Below, one piece after another: positions 48,751-57,082 of a stretch of DNA of 64,000 nt. The stretch spans positions 4,504,001 to 4,568,000 of the forward strand of contig NZ_CP092417.1 in the NCBI RefSeq assembly GCF_023716865.1, read 5' to 3'. The position numbers were made by a program, and so were the translations under genes. Each line of letters opens with the position of its first letter. The stretch's first letter is position 1. The DNA is from Endozoicomonas sp. SCSIO W0465 (GTDB taxonomy: Bacteria > Pseudomonadota > Gammaproteobacteria > Pseudomonadales > Endozoicomonadaceae). The notes under the pieces are model-generated. The model was not told the origin of the DNA. It searched no databases and was given only the letters and a program-made list of their open reading frames with translations.

Positions 48751-49227
48751 ATGGATAATAAGGCTAATCAGCCATCCACGGCGTCACTTTGGCTCGCTTA
48801 TCTGGCTAAAGGCGGCACCATGAAAGAACTTCGTAATATGGATCAAAATCAACTTGATGCCATGTACAAGGTGGCTTTTGCCCAGTTTAACTCCGGGCAT
48901 TTTACCGATGCATTAAAGGTCTTCCGACATCTTTGTCTGCTTGATCATACCCGCTATTGCTATTTTCTTGGCTTGGGATTATCACAGTATGAACTTTCCC
49001 TTTTTGCTCAGGCTGCGGCAACCCTGGCTCATGCGGAAAAGCTTGATCAGAATGATCCAAGGGCTTCACTGATGATGGCTAAATCCTTTATTGGGATTAA
49101 ACGCTGGTCTCTGGCTCAGAAAGCTATATCAGAGACGGTAGTAAGAGCGAGCCATTCTGCCCGTTGGAAAGATGAGCTTCAGCAGGCAAAGAAATTGACC
49201 TGTTTTGTCGCTGGCAAGTTGCAGTGA
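48751..49227 (+). CDS. Type III secretion class II chaperone, SycD/LcrH/IpgC family
   Basis: The 158-residue protein has three TPR-like helical pairs. The segment QLDAMYKVAFAQFNSGHF plus ALKVFRHLCLLDHTRY and FLGLGLSQYELSLFAQA closely parallels SycD, which reads LYSLAFNQYQSGKY then LCVLDHYDSRFFLGLG. These chaperones bind translocators (YopB/YopD type) or regulators in the cytoplasm. The ATG at 48751 is preceded by GAGGG. No secretion apparatus gene is within the window, so this is an orphan locus. Confidence 0.85.
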   Translation: MDNKANQPSTASLWLAYLAKGGTMKELRNMDQNQLDAMYKVAFAQFNSGHFTDALKVFRHLCLLDHTRYCYFLGLGLSQYELSLFAQAAATLAHAEKLDQNDPRASLMMAKSFIGIKRWSLAQKAISETVVRASHSARWKDELQQAKKLTCFVAGKLQ

Positions 49228-49315
49228 AGATGTTTTCAGGATTGTTTGTTACCGGGGAAAGTAGACGGAATCAGGTTGATTTTCAGGGATAGCGCAGTTC
49301 ATGGAGGGGGTTATT

Positions 49316-50812
49316 ATGTCGAGTTCAGTTGGAGAATCAGGTAGTGTTCAGGCAGGAAGTGCTGCTGCTCCGGGGGCGTCGGGCAATGTTTCGGCAGATT
49401 CCGGGAGTGCGGTAAGTAGTGGTTACAGTGCAGCAAACTCTGTCTCGCAAGCTGCGGGTTCCAGTTCAGACGGAAGTCAAGCGGGTGTCTCTCTGGATGC
49501 TCCTGCAGATAATAGCGGTGCTGGTGGTGTTGATTTTCTGGCGCAAGCGTTGCAGACAAAGCTTGATTCGTTTCGTGCCACTATTGCCCAAAATAATGCG
49601 CTGACGCCAGAGGGGCTTGATCTTTCTGATACCCGGAACCTGCTGTTGTCCTTAAGGGGGATGATTAATGATCTTATGGTACTTAATAGTGTTACAACGA
49701 TTGAATTACGGTCTTTAGACCGGCAGACACGGATTTCCCTTCCATCAGACATTAATGGTTTAAAAAAATCGGTCGCAGATACGCAGGGTTTAATCAACAG
49801 CAAGCGGTCGCAACTGGAAGGGGCATCTGATTATCAGAAACAAACCCTGCAAAATGAAATAGCCTCATTAGAAGCCACAAACTTGTCCAGGCAGGTTCGA
49901 CTGTCTGCCAAAGAGACATTGTTAGGATTTCATGGTACTGAGGATAATGCCGTCAGTGCTTTGTCGGTCCCCCTGGTAAAGGCTATCAGTCCGGAATCAC
50001 TGGAATCCGGTGAAGAGCGGCTGGATGACTTGAAACAGGAATTACAGGTAATAGACAAGCGTTTTGCCAGTGACGAGGTTCGCTCCAGGCTGGCTGGCCT
50101 TATTGTCGCCGAGTACAACAAGAAGACCGTTCGGGAATCTGATGGTTACTTTGAAAGTGGTCACCAGCAGGATTTTTCTGAGGAATTAACATCGCTGATA
50201 AGCCCGGAATTTGTTGATAACCTGTTCAGTCTCTTTTCAGCTACGGATGCCTCTACACTGGCCTCAATAAGAAACCAGACCGCCCCGTCTGAGCAACAGT
50301 TAACTGATGCTGCTGAAAGTCTGGCCTTGGTAATGCTTGCAGAGTCACAGATAATAGCCAGTGAAGAAAATCCCGTCGATCAGCCTAATTTTCTTCCAGA
50401 GCCACGGGAAGCAGTCAGTAAGGAAAACCCCGTCGATCCGGCTGATTTTCTCCCAGAGCCACAGGGAAAAGTCAGTGAAAAAGATCCCGTTGATTCGCCC
50501 GGTTTTATTGCCAAGCCAGGGGAAACAGCCGGTGAAGAAAATCCCGTCGATCAGCCCTATTTGGGTGATAGTCTCAGTTTTGAGGGGGCTAATAATCCAC
50601 AGGCTTTTGCACTGCTTCTTTTAAAAGACCGGATGTCTGATATGCAAGAGGCGCTGGGCACGAATGCTGATGGGGTCCTTATTGATTCTGTTGGAGACAG
50701 CCAGATTGCCCAACTGCTCGAAACAGAACGAGCGGTCAATGTCATGGTTATGGAGGCTGACAGGGATCGGGAACGTTATGAGGCGGCTATTCCCAAGTCC
50801 CATCCGGTTTGA
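49316..50812 (+). CDS. Probable secreted partner of the SycD-like chaperone (498 residues)
   Basis: I do not recognise a family. The N-terminal 70 residues are Ser/Gly/Ala-rich and probably disordered, as is common for T3S substrates. A helical middle part follows (about residues 80-300, with coiled coil around SKRSQLEGASDYQKQTLQNE). Four 19-residue repeats with NPVDQPxFLPEP-type sequence lie at about residues 349-420. A C-terminal helical domain ends the protein. No membrane segment is seen. A GGAGGGGG site precedes the ATG at 49316. The gene follows the chaperone by 88 bases. T3S secretion is inference from the neighbour. Confidence 0.65.
   Translation: MSSSVGESGSVQAGSAAAPGASGNVSADSGSAVSSGYSAANSVSQAAGSSSDGSQAGVSLDAPADNSGAGGVDFLAQALQTKLDSFRATIAQNNALTPEGLDLSDTRNLLLSLRGMINDLMVLNSVTTIELRSLDRQTRISLPSDINGLKKSVADTQGLINSKRSQLEGASDYQKQTLQNEIASLEATNLSRQVRLSAKETLLGFHGTEDNAVSALSVPLVKAISPESLESGEERLDDLKQELQVIDKRFASDEVRSRLAGLIVAEYNKKTVRESDGYFESGHQQDFSEELTSLISPEFVDNLFSLFSATDASTLASIRNQTAPSEQQLTDAAESLALVMLAESQIIASEENPVDQPNFLPEPREAVSKENPVDPADFLPEPQGKVSEKDPVDSPGFIAKPGETAGEENPVDQPYLGDSLSFEGANNPQAFALLLLKDRMSDMQEALGTNADGVLIDSVGDSQIAQLLETERAVNVMVMEADRDRERYEAAIPKSHPV
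50361..50588 (+). repeat. Four 57-bp coding repeats
   Basis: Units start at 50361, 50418, 50475 and 50532, each encoding a 19-residue E-x-N-P-V-D-x-P-x-F-x-P-x-P-x-x-x-x-S-like module. The exact 57-base period indicates recent tandem duplication, so strains may differ in copy number. Confidence 0.88.
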
Positions 50813-51026
50813 GAAGCAATATCGAAGGCAGAGCCGACCACTGAACAACAAAGCCGAGTGGGCAGTGGGCTTTTTCCATTCTGGTAACCCGTGCGTTTTT
50901 TTTGTTTGACAGCGGCTGACTCTGCCTGTCTTTGGGGTATAATGCCCGTTTTTCTGCGAATCAGTAAATATTCCATGCGGTATTGATGGTGCTTACTGTT
51001 GTGATTAAAAGGGTAGGCCAGCTTAA

Positions 51027-51299
51027 ATGCCGATCTATGAGTATCAGTGTGAGCAATGCTCCGAAGTGATTGAAGCGATTCAAAAGTTCAGTGATGAACC
51101 GTTGAGTGATTGCCCTGCCTGTGGTCAGGCAGCCCTGAAAAAGCTGTTAAGTGCACCGTCCTTCAGGCTGAAAGGTGCTGGTTGGTATGAAACCGACTTT
51201 AAAGGAGGCAGTAAGAAAAACCTGTCTTCCAGTGATAACCACTGTCCAGCCAAGGATAGCAAGAGTAGTTGTGCCGGTTGTCCTGCAACCAGTAATTGA
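51027..51299 (+). CDS. FmdB-family zinc ribbon protein
   Basis: This 90-residue protein starts MPIYEYQCEQC and has a second CPAC motif, giving one Cys4 zinc ribbon, then a Gly/Lys linker and a terminal CAGCPAT tail. FmdB-like proteins are often found upstream of aspS in gammaproteobacteria, as here (67 bases). Their role is unclear. Confidence 0.9.
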   Translation: MPIYEYQCEQCSEVIEAIQKFSDEPLSDCPACGQAALKKLLSAPSFRLKGAGWYETDFKGGSKKNLSSSDNHCPAKDSKSSCAGCPATSN

Positions 51300-51366
51300 T
51301 CAACTTCCTGTCAGCCCGGCGGCTGTATGGATGAAATCCAGTTGAATTCCTGATTTGAGGTATATT

Positions 51367-53151
51367 ATGCGCAGCCATTATTGCGGCGAACTGAACCTTT
51401 CCCATGATGGGCAGGAGGTCACCCTCTGCGGTTGGGTACATCGCCGTCGTGATCACGGTGGCGTGATTTTTCTGGACCTGCGCGATCGCGAAGGCCTGGC
51501 TCAGGTGGTGGTAGATCCTGATACTGAAGAAGCATTTGCTCTCGCTGATAAGGTGCGTAGCGAGTATGTCCTGAAAATCGCAGGCATTGTGCGTCCTCGT
51601 CCAGAAGGCACCGTTAATAGCAATATGTCCACCGGTGAGATTGAGGTGCTGGGTAAACAGGTGGAAATCCTTAACCAGGCCCAGACTCCTCCCTTCCAGA
51701 TCGAAGGTTACACTGAGGTTGGTGAAGATGTTCGTCTGCGTAACCGGGTCATTGACCTGCGTCGTCCTGAGATGCAGGAGAAACTGATTATTCGCAGTAA
51801 AGCGACCGCTGTAGTTCGTCGCTTTATGGAAGAACAGGGTTTTCTGGATATCGAAACCCCCATGCTGACCCGTGCAACGCCAGAGGGTGCCCGTGACTAC
51901 CTGGTGCCCAGCCGTGTGCATCCGGGGCACTTTTACGCACTGCCTCAATCTCCACAGCTGTTCAAGCAGATGCTGATGGTGTCTGGCTTTGATCGCTACT
52001 ATCAGATTGTGAAGTGTTTCCGTGATGAAGACCTGCGCGCTGATCGTCAGCCTGAATTTACCCAGATCGATATTGAGACATCCTTCCTGGATGAAGCTCA
52101 GATCATGGGAATTACCGAGTCCTTGATTAAAACACTGTTCATGGAAGTGAAGGGCGTGGATCTGGGGGCTGAATTCCCAAGGATGACCTATGCCGAAGCC
52201 ATGAGCCGTTATGGTTCTGACAAACCAGACCTGCGTATTCCCCTGGAGCTGGTGGACGTGGCTGACCTGATGGCCGGTGTTGACTTCAAAGTGTTCAAAG
52301 GGCCAGCAGAAGATCCTAAAGGCCGTGTTGCCGCACTGAAAGTGACCGGCGGTGCCGAGCTGAGCCGTAAGCAGATTGACGACTACACGAAGTTTGTCAG
52401 TATCTACGGTGCCAAAGGCTTGGCCTGGATCAAGGTGAATGAGCTGGAGAAAGGGGTTGAAGGGCTTCAGTCGCCAATCATCAAGTTCCTGGGTGATGAT
52501 GTCACCATGAACATCATGTCCCGTATTGGTGCAGCCAATGGTGACATCGTCTTCTTCGGTGCGGATAAAGAGACGATTGTGAATGAAGCACTGGGAGCCC
52601 TGCGTTGCAAAGTGGGTGAAGATCTGAGTCTTTATACCTGTGACTGGGCGCCACTGTGGGTCGTTGACTTCCCGATGTTTGAAGAGACCGATAATGGTGC
52701 CCTGACTGCCCTGCATCATCCATTCACCGCGCCAACTTGCACTCCGGAAGCGCTGGAAGCGAATCCATCTCAGGCATTGTCCCGGGCTTATGATATGGTT
52801 CTCAATGGCTATGAAGTGGGTGGCGGCTCTGTTCGTATTCACCGTCAGGAAATGCAGCAGGCCGTGTTCCGGGTACTGGACATTCAGGAAGAAGAACAGC
52901 GTGAGAAGTTTGGCTTCCTGCTGGATGCCCTGAAGTACGGTGCGCCTCCTCATGGTGGTCTGGCATTTGGCCTTGATCGTCTGGTTATGCTGTTGTGCGG
53001 TACAACTAATATTCGTGAAGTGATTGCTTTCCCGAAAACCCAGTCGGCTTCCTGTTTGCTGACTCAGGCTCCGGGTGAAGTGGAAACTCAGCAGCTCCGT
53101 GATCTGAATCTGCGCATTCGTCGCGATCCGGCATCTGCAACCAGTCACTGA
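51367..53151 (+). CDS. aspS: Aspartyl-tRNA synthetase
   Basis: This 594-residue class II synthetase charges tRNA-Asp. It has an OB-fold anticodon-binding N terminus (starting MRSHYCGELN, with VTLCGWVHRRRDHGGVIFLDLRD), class II motif 2 (CFRDEDLRADRQPEFTQIDI), a bacterial GAD insertion domain and motif 3 (GGLAFGLDRLVMLL). The ATG at 51367 follows GAGG at a good distance. It is the first of the aspS-yebC pair, on the plus strand here but next to ruvCAB in related genomes. Confidence 0.97.
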   Translation: MRSHYCGELNLSHDGQEVTLCGWVHRRRDHGGVIFLDLRDREGLAQVVVDPDTEEAFALADKVRSEYVLKIAGIVRPRPEGTVNSNMSTGEIEVLGKQVEILNQAQTPPFQIEGYTEVGEDVRLRNRVIDLRRPEMQEKLIIRSKATAVVRRFMEEQGFLDIETPMLTRATPEGARDYLVPSRVHPGHFYALPQSPQLFKQMLMVSGFDRYYQIVKCFRDEDLRADRQPEFTQIDIETSFLDEAQIMGITESLIKTLFMEVKGVDLGAEFPRMTYAEAMSRYGSDKPDLRIPLELVDVADLMAGVDFKVFKGPAEDPKGRVAALKVTGGAELSRKQIDDYTKFVSIYGAKGLAWIKVNELEKGVEGLQSPIIKFLGDDVTMNIMSRIGAANGDIVFFGADKETIVNEALGALRCKVGEDLSLYTCDWAPLWVVDFPMFEETDNGALTALHHPFTAPTCTPEALEANPSQALSRAYDMVLNGYEVGGGSVRIHRQEMQQAVFRVLDIQEEEQREKFGFLLDALKYGAPPHGGLAFGLDRLVMLLCGTTNIREVIAFPKTQSASCLLTQAPGEVETQQLRDLNLRIRRDPASATSH

Positions 53152-53212
53152 ATAATCATGGCAGTCGCCCTGTTGAGCGATTGCCAGCAAAGCGTCTTAA
53201 ATAGAGGTTTCT

Positions 53213-53959
53213 ATGGCAGGTCATAGTAAATGGGCCAACATCAAACACCGTAAGGCCGCGCAGGATGCCAAGCGGGGCAAGGTCTTTACCAAAATCATCC
53301 GTGAACTGACCGTTGCCGCGAAGCTGGGCGGCGGTAATGTTGAGGATAACCCGAAGCTGAGAGCGATCGTTGATAAAGCCCTGGCTGCCAATATGACCCG
53401 GGATACCATTAACCGCGCTATTGCCCGTGGTGCCGGTGGTGAAGATGATTCCAATATGGAAGAAGTCACCTATGAAGGCTACGGGGCTGGTGGTATCGCG
53501 GTTCTGGTTGAGTGCCTGACAGATAACCGCAACCGGACAGTGGCTGAAGTTCGTCATGCTTTTTCCAAGCATGGCGGTAACCTCGGAACCGATGGCTCGG
53601 TTGCTTATCTCTTCGAGCGCAAGGGCCAGATCTTCTTTGAAGAAGGTGTTAATGAAGAGCAACTCATGGACGCCGCTTTGGAAGCCGGTGCTGAAGATGT
53701 TGTCACAAATGATGATGGTTCTGCAGAAGTACTGACTGAATGGACGGAGTTCATGGCTGTCAAGGACGCACTGGAAGTCGCAGGGCTTAAACCAGCAGGT
53801 GGTGAAGTTGCCATGATCGCCTCCACCCAAACAGAGCTTGATCTGGCTGGTGCCGAAAAAATCATGAAGCTGATTGATCGCCTGGAAGATCTGGATGATG
53901 TTCAGAATGTCTACACGAATGCCGATATCCCTGCGGGGATAATGGAGCAGCTTGCCTGA
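53213..53959 (+). CDS. yebC: YebC/TACO1-family protein
   Basis: The 248-residue protein has the N-terminal AGHSKWANIKHRKAAQDAKR signature and the family pattern EEVTYEGYGAGGIAVLVE. Members bind DNA or ribosomes and have been linked to transcriptional control and translation elongation. In gammaproteobacteria the gene usually lies between aspS and ruvC. It begins 61 bases after aspS. Downstream are a 14-bp repeat array and an IS1595 end, not ruvC. Confidence 0.96.
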   Translation: MAGHSKWANIKHRKAAQDAKRGKVFTKIIRELTVAAKLGGGNVEDNPKLRAIVDKALAANMTRDTINRAIARGAGGEDDSNMEEVTYEGYGAGGIAVLVECLTDNRNRTVAEVRHAFSKHGGNLGTDGSVAYLFERKGQIFFEEGVNEEQLMDAALEAGAEDVVTNDDGSAEVLTEWTEFMAVKDALEVAGLKPAGGEVAMIASTQTELDLAGAEKIMKLIDRLEDLDDVQNVYTNADIPAGIMEQLA

Positions 53960-53974
53960 GTAGTGGTCTGCTTT

Positions 53975-54044
53975 GTTTTACCGAAAAAGTTTTACCGAAA
54001 AAGTTTTACCGAAAAAGTTTTACCGAAAAAGTTTTACCGAAAAC
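53975..54044. repeat. Five tandem 14-bp repeats (gttttaccgaaaaa)
   Basis: Five units start at 53975, 53989, 54003, 54017 and 54031, perfect except for the last base of the fifth. There are no spacers. On the other strand the unit reads like ctttcgataaaac at 40067-40080, left of the IS1595 end, so the array may be the original insertion site of that element. Confidence 0.88.
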
Positions 54045-54150
54045 GTTTCCTGATTACCACTGATCGTACGTCATGACACAGGGAAAGATAATTTAAGAAT
54101 ATACGTGCAGCTTTTCATTCTTTATGTCTATAACCCGGTAAAGAAATAAT
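54045..54150 (-). mobile_element. Displaced right end of the IS1595 element
   Basis: It begins gtttcctgattaccac like 40081 and ends in gaaataat next to IS66 copy C. It has no gene. In the re-inverted order it forms the right end of the element whose left part is at 40081-41292. Confidence 0.7.
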
Positions 54151-55758
54151 GTAACTGTTCAGCACCCCCACATAAATCTGGAATTTTCTGATTTTTATAC
54201 CATCCTCTTAAGCACCATTTTTCCACAATATTCGCCAGCATGATTCCAGAACTACCCGCAACTATGTCGGCTGAGATTCTCTTGAAAGAGAATGCAGAGC
54301 TGCGGATGAGAGTTGCCTGTCTGGAAGAGCGATGTCGAGAATTGGAAGAAAAGGTTGGCAAGAACAGTCAAAACAGCAGCAAGCCGCCATCGTCTGATGG
54401 TTATCAAAAACCTTGTAAAAACAGTAATTCTCCAGATCATTCTGACGACCTTTCCGCAGATAAAGGTACCGATCCATCGGATGAAAAACCCAATCCTAAA
54501 AGTCTGAGACAGTCTTCTGGTAATAAAGCCGGTGGAAAGAAAGGGCATCAGGGCACTTGTCTTAAACAGGTCGATATCCCTGACTATATTGAGTACCTTC
54601 CGGTTAAAGAATGCAATAAATGTCAGGCGTCTCTTCTTGATAGTGAGCCGGTCAAATATATTGAACGACAGGTGTTTGAACCAGGGAGACCGGGTGAATT
54701 TGAAGTAACGGCCCATAGAGCTGAAGTAAAAATCTGCACTTGTGGTTGTCGGAATCAGGCTGAATTCCCGGAAGGTGTTACCGCTGCCGCACAATATGGC
54801 TCAGCCACACAGGCTATGGCCGTCTATCTTAACCAATACCATTTCCTGCCTTTTAAGCGCGTGTCAGAGTATTTTAATACTCTCTATAAAATGAGTGTAA
54901 GTGCAGGCACTGTCGCCAATTTTGTGGCCAGAACCTATGAAAATCTGGCTTCTACTGAAGAGGTTATTCGTGACGCCTTGCGGGAATCGTCTGTTGCCGG
55001 AGCCGATGAAACGGGTATGCGGGCCGAGGGCTCTTTGCACTGGCTACACGTTATGCGGGATGAACAATGGACGCTCTACTACTTGTCTGAAAAGCGAGGT
55101 CGTGAGGCCATGGACACGATGGGCATACTGCTAACATTTGCAGGCGTTCTGGTTCATGATCATTGGAAATCCTATTTTGCATATGCGGCAACTCACGTAC
55201 TTTGCAATGCCCATCACCTGAGGGAGCTTTTGGGTGTTGTTGATAGGGACAGCAATCAACTGGCGTTGCGATTGATGAAGCTACTGAGGCTTTCCTGGCA
55301 TTACTGCAAGGGCTTTAAGACCATAGGTATGCTACAGATGCCAAGTGTTGTCTGTGAACGAATCGAGAAGATTTATGACCGGTTGCTTCAGCGGGCTCTA
55401 ATGAAAGAAGTCGTCTATATGGAGAAGCAACGAGAGGAGCTTAAGCGCAAGAAAGTCAAGAATACTAAAGCTTACAATCTCTTCAAACGACTCACTGAGT
55501 TCAAGGCTGAGACACTGCGCTTCATGTCAGATTTTACCATTCCCTTCGATAACAATGGCAGTGAGCGGGATGTTCGAATGGCCAAGTTAAAGCAGAAAAT
55601 CTCAGGCTGCTTCAGGAGTGCAGACGGTGGTTCTATGTTTGCACGGATTCGCAGCTATTTGTCGTCTGCCAGAAAACAGGGAATGGACATATATCAATCA
55701 CTTCATAGAGCTGTTCGGAATTACTGTAATATGCCTTTGCTCAGTGCTGAATAGTTAC
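54151..55758 (+). mobile_element. IS66 copy C (full length)
   Basis: This is a 1608-bp full copy. Left flank gaaataat is the reverse complement of copy A's left flank. Right flank gaaatttc is the same as copy B's right flank. The flanks do not match each other, so this is not a simple insertion either. Confidence 0.93.
54240..55754 (+). CDS. tnpC: IS66 family transposase, copy C
   Basis: The 504-residue transposase is identical in protein to copies 1 and B, with an intact coiled coil, zinc region and DDE core. Confidence 0.95.
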   Translation: MIPELPATMSAEILLKENAELRMRVACLEERCRELEEKVGKNSQNSSKPPSSDGYQKPCKNSNSPDHSDDLSADKGTDPSDEKPNPKSLRQSSGNKAGGKKGHQGTCLKQVDIPDYIEYLPVKECNKCQASLLDSEPVKYIERQVFEPGRPGEFEVTAHRAEVKICTCGCRNQAEFPEGVTAAAQYGSATQAMAVYLNQYHFLPFKRVSEYFNTLYKMSVSAGTVANFVARTYENLASTEEVIRDALRESSVAGADETGMRAEGSLHWLHVMRDEQWTLYYLSEKRGREAMDTMGILLTFAGVLVHDHWKSYFAYAATHVLCNAHHLRELLGVVDRDSNQLALRLMKLLRLSWHYCKGFKTIGMLQMPSVVCERIEKIYDRLLQRALMKEVVYMEKQREELKRKKVKNTKAYNLFKRLTEFKAETLRFMSDFTIPFDNNGSERDVRMAKLKQKISGCFRSADGGSMFARIRSYLSSARKQGMDIYQSLHRAVRNYCNMPLLSAE

Positions 55759-55932
55759 GAAATTTCTTTGACATCAGCACCATCCAACCACTTTTGAATA
55801 GCCTCTATGCGAATAGACTCGCGAACAGTGTGGCTTAGCTTGCGTCCATCAACTCTACTCATAAACTGCCGCCCCCCTGAAAGAGGCGACAGTCTACTCA
55901 ACTTTGTTGTGGGAGGCTTTGGCACATATCAA
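55759..55932 (-). pseudogene. IS630-family transposase, 5' part with left end
   Basis: On the minus strand the left repeat TTGATATGTGCC begins at 55932, and a start codon at 55862 opens MSRVDGRKLSHTVRESIRI followed by EAIQKWLDGADVKEIS. This reads exactly into the EISEIYSTDH of the 3' part at 45138, with the 8-mer gaaatttc shared. It is therefore the other half of the same element. Confidence 0.85.
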
Positions 55933-56064
55933 TAAGTGTTCATCAGGCTCGTCAATATTTGAGAAAAAAACATCATAAAGGTACATTAACGACTGATATG
56001 GGAAACCATGTGTTCCATCAGAATAAGTTGCACTGATACTGATAACAAATAAAGGGAACATGCC

Positions 56065-56679
56065 TTGAAACATTTAAAAACGCTTCATCTTTTTACGGGC
56101 CTTTTGGCATTTTTTTTCGTCATTGCCATCATGACCAACCTGTACCAACCATCACCAGCAGCAGCCAATCCAGCGAACCCGATAATCGCATTATTGCTGA
56201 TGGCTGCTTCAGTAAATTTGATGACAGGAGCCTACCTGAACAGCCGCAACAGCTACCAAAGGTGGCTGCAGATAACCGGTTCCATCCTGCTGTTAGCAGC
56301 ACTTGGTGCGGCTATTGTCTTCGCCTTTAACAACACCCTGATGATTTCTGCCATTACGCTTGACCAGGTTACGTTATTTTCTATCAGCACGGGTACCTTG
56401 TTTCATGTCATCGCTAACCTGAACCGCCTTCCCGGCTCACAGACTGAACTGCCTGACCTCTCTGGCCGGGAAACCGGCTCTGTCAAATGGTTCAATGTCA
56501 CTAAAGGATTTGGTTTTATTACCCGTGACATGGGTGAAGATGTCTTTGTGCATTACCGCGCTATACGCGGCGAAGGGCACCGAACCCTCAGCGAGGGACA
56601 GCGGGTTGAATTCATTGTGGTTGAGAAAGACAAAGGTCTTCAGGCAGAAGATGTCATTGCCGCACCCAAGGGAAGATAG
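56065..56679 (+). CDS. Membrane-anchored cold-shock domain protein
   Basis: This 204-residue protein has an N-terminal membrane domain with four hydrophobic segments (about residues 7-25, 38-56, 68-88 and 93-115). A C-terminal cold-shock domain (from about residue 139) follows, starting GSVKWFNVTKGFGFITRD with RNP1-like KGFGFI and RNP2-like DVFVHY, then QRVEFIVVEKDKGLQAEDV. It would place a nucleic-acid-binding CSD on the cytoplasmic face of the membrane. The start appears to be TTG at 56065 with AAAGGGA upstream; the nearby ATG is out of frame. Confidence 0.85.
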   Translation: MKHLKTLHLFTGLLAFFFVIAIMTNLYQPSPAAANPANPIIALLLMAASVNLMTGAYLNSRNSYQRWLQITGSILLLAALGAAIVFAFNNTLMISAITLDQVTLFSISTGTLFHVIANLNRLPGSQTELPDLSGRETGSVKWFNVTKGFGFITRDMGEDVFVHYRAIRGEGHRTLSEGQRVEFIVVEKDKGLQAEDVIAAPKGR

Positions 56680-56690
56680 CTAGTTTCCGT

Positions 56691-56723
56691 CTTTTGGCTG
56701 GATAGGTGAATTCCAGCCAAAAG
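56691..56723. terminator. 12-bp hairpin between convergent genes
   Basis: cttttggctgga pairs perfectly with tccagccaaaag around a 9-base loop, between the CSD gene and slyX. The A/T-rich outer stem fits a bidirectional terminator. Confidence 0.7.
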
Positions 56724-56747
56724 AACCCGGAAATAGTCTAATCAATA

Positions 56748-56948
56748 TCAATAATGGGGAGGAGGTAACTCTTCCTGACTTTCCAACTGTTCCGCAACCA
56801 TCTCTTCAAATTGCTTTTTCAGTTGAGTCATGGCTTCGGTCAACCGGTCAATATCTTTCTGCTGCCGGGTAACCACTTCATTCAATTGAGCAATCGTATC
56901 CTCCTGATAACTCAACTGGGTTTGCAGCTCAAGCAGTTCATCAAGCAT
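56748..56948 (-). CDS. slyX: SlyX family protein
   Basis: This 66-residue coiled-coil protein (LLELQTQLSYQEDTIAQLNE onward) has the C-terminal Pro-Pro-His-Tyr ending typical of SlyX. Function of the family is unknown. Confidence 0.88.
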   Translation of the reverse strand: MLDELLELQTQLSYQEDTIAQLNEVVTRQQKDIDRLTEAMTQLKKQFEEMVAEQLESQEELPPPHY

Positions 56949-57082
56949 AGTTTGTTACTCCCACAGGCAGCCAGCCAAACCACTTTCGGCCATAAACCAG
57001 CATAAAAGATCAATTACACAGCAACTGAAAGTGGAATAAGGTGCGCAGTCTACTCCTTGCGCCTCAGCGTTCCAAATTTACC

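Larger units (their letters stand above)
45138..54150. other. 9.0-kb segment inferred to be inverted between IS66 copies B and C
   Basis: The segment begins with gaaatttc plus the 3' IS630 and ends with the IS1595 end plus gaaataat. Reversing it in place yields attatttc on both sides of the left IS66 site and gaaatttc on both sides of the right one. It also rejoins the IS630 reading frame, pairs the IS1595 ends, and restores aspS-yebC-ruvC-ruvA-ruvB on one strand. B and C lie in the same orientation now, so simple homologous inversion does not fully explain it. Confidence 0.75.

Noticed and set aside
51199..53190. A 663-residue open frame on the minus strand
   Set aside because: It lies antisense over aspS and has no recognisable domain; the plus-strand gene is a full aspartyl-tRNA synthetase.
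53156..53830. A 224-residue minus-strand open frame
   Set aside because: It is a shadow of yebC.
53975..54044. CRISPR array
   Set aside because: The 14-bp units are contiguous without spacers, and no cas genes are seen.
43530..55758. Simple homologous inversion between two IS66 copies
   Set aside because: Copies B and C are in the same orientation; ordinary inversion requires opposite orientation, so this alone does not fit.
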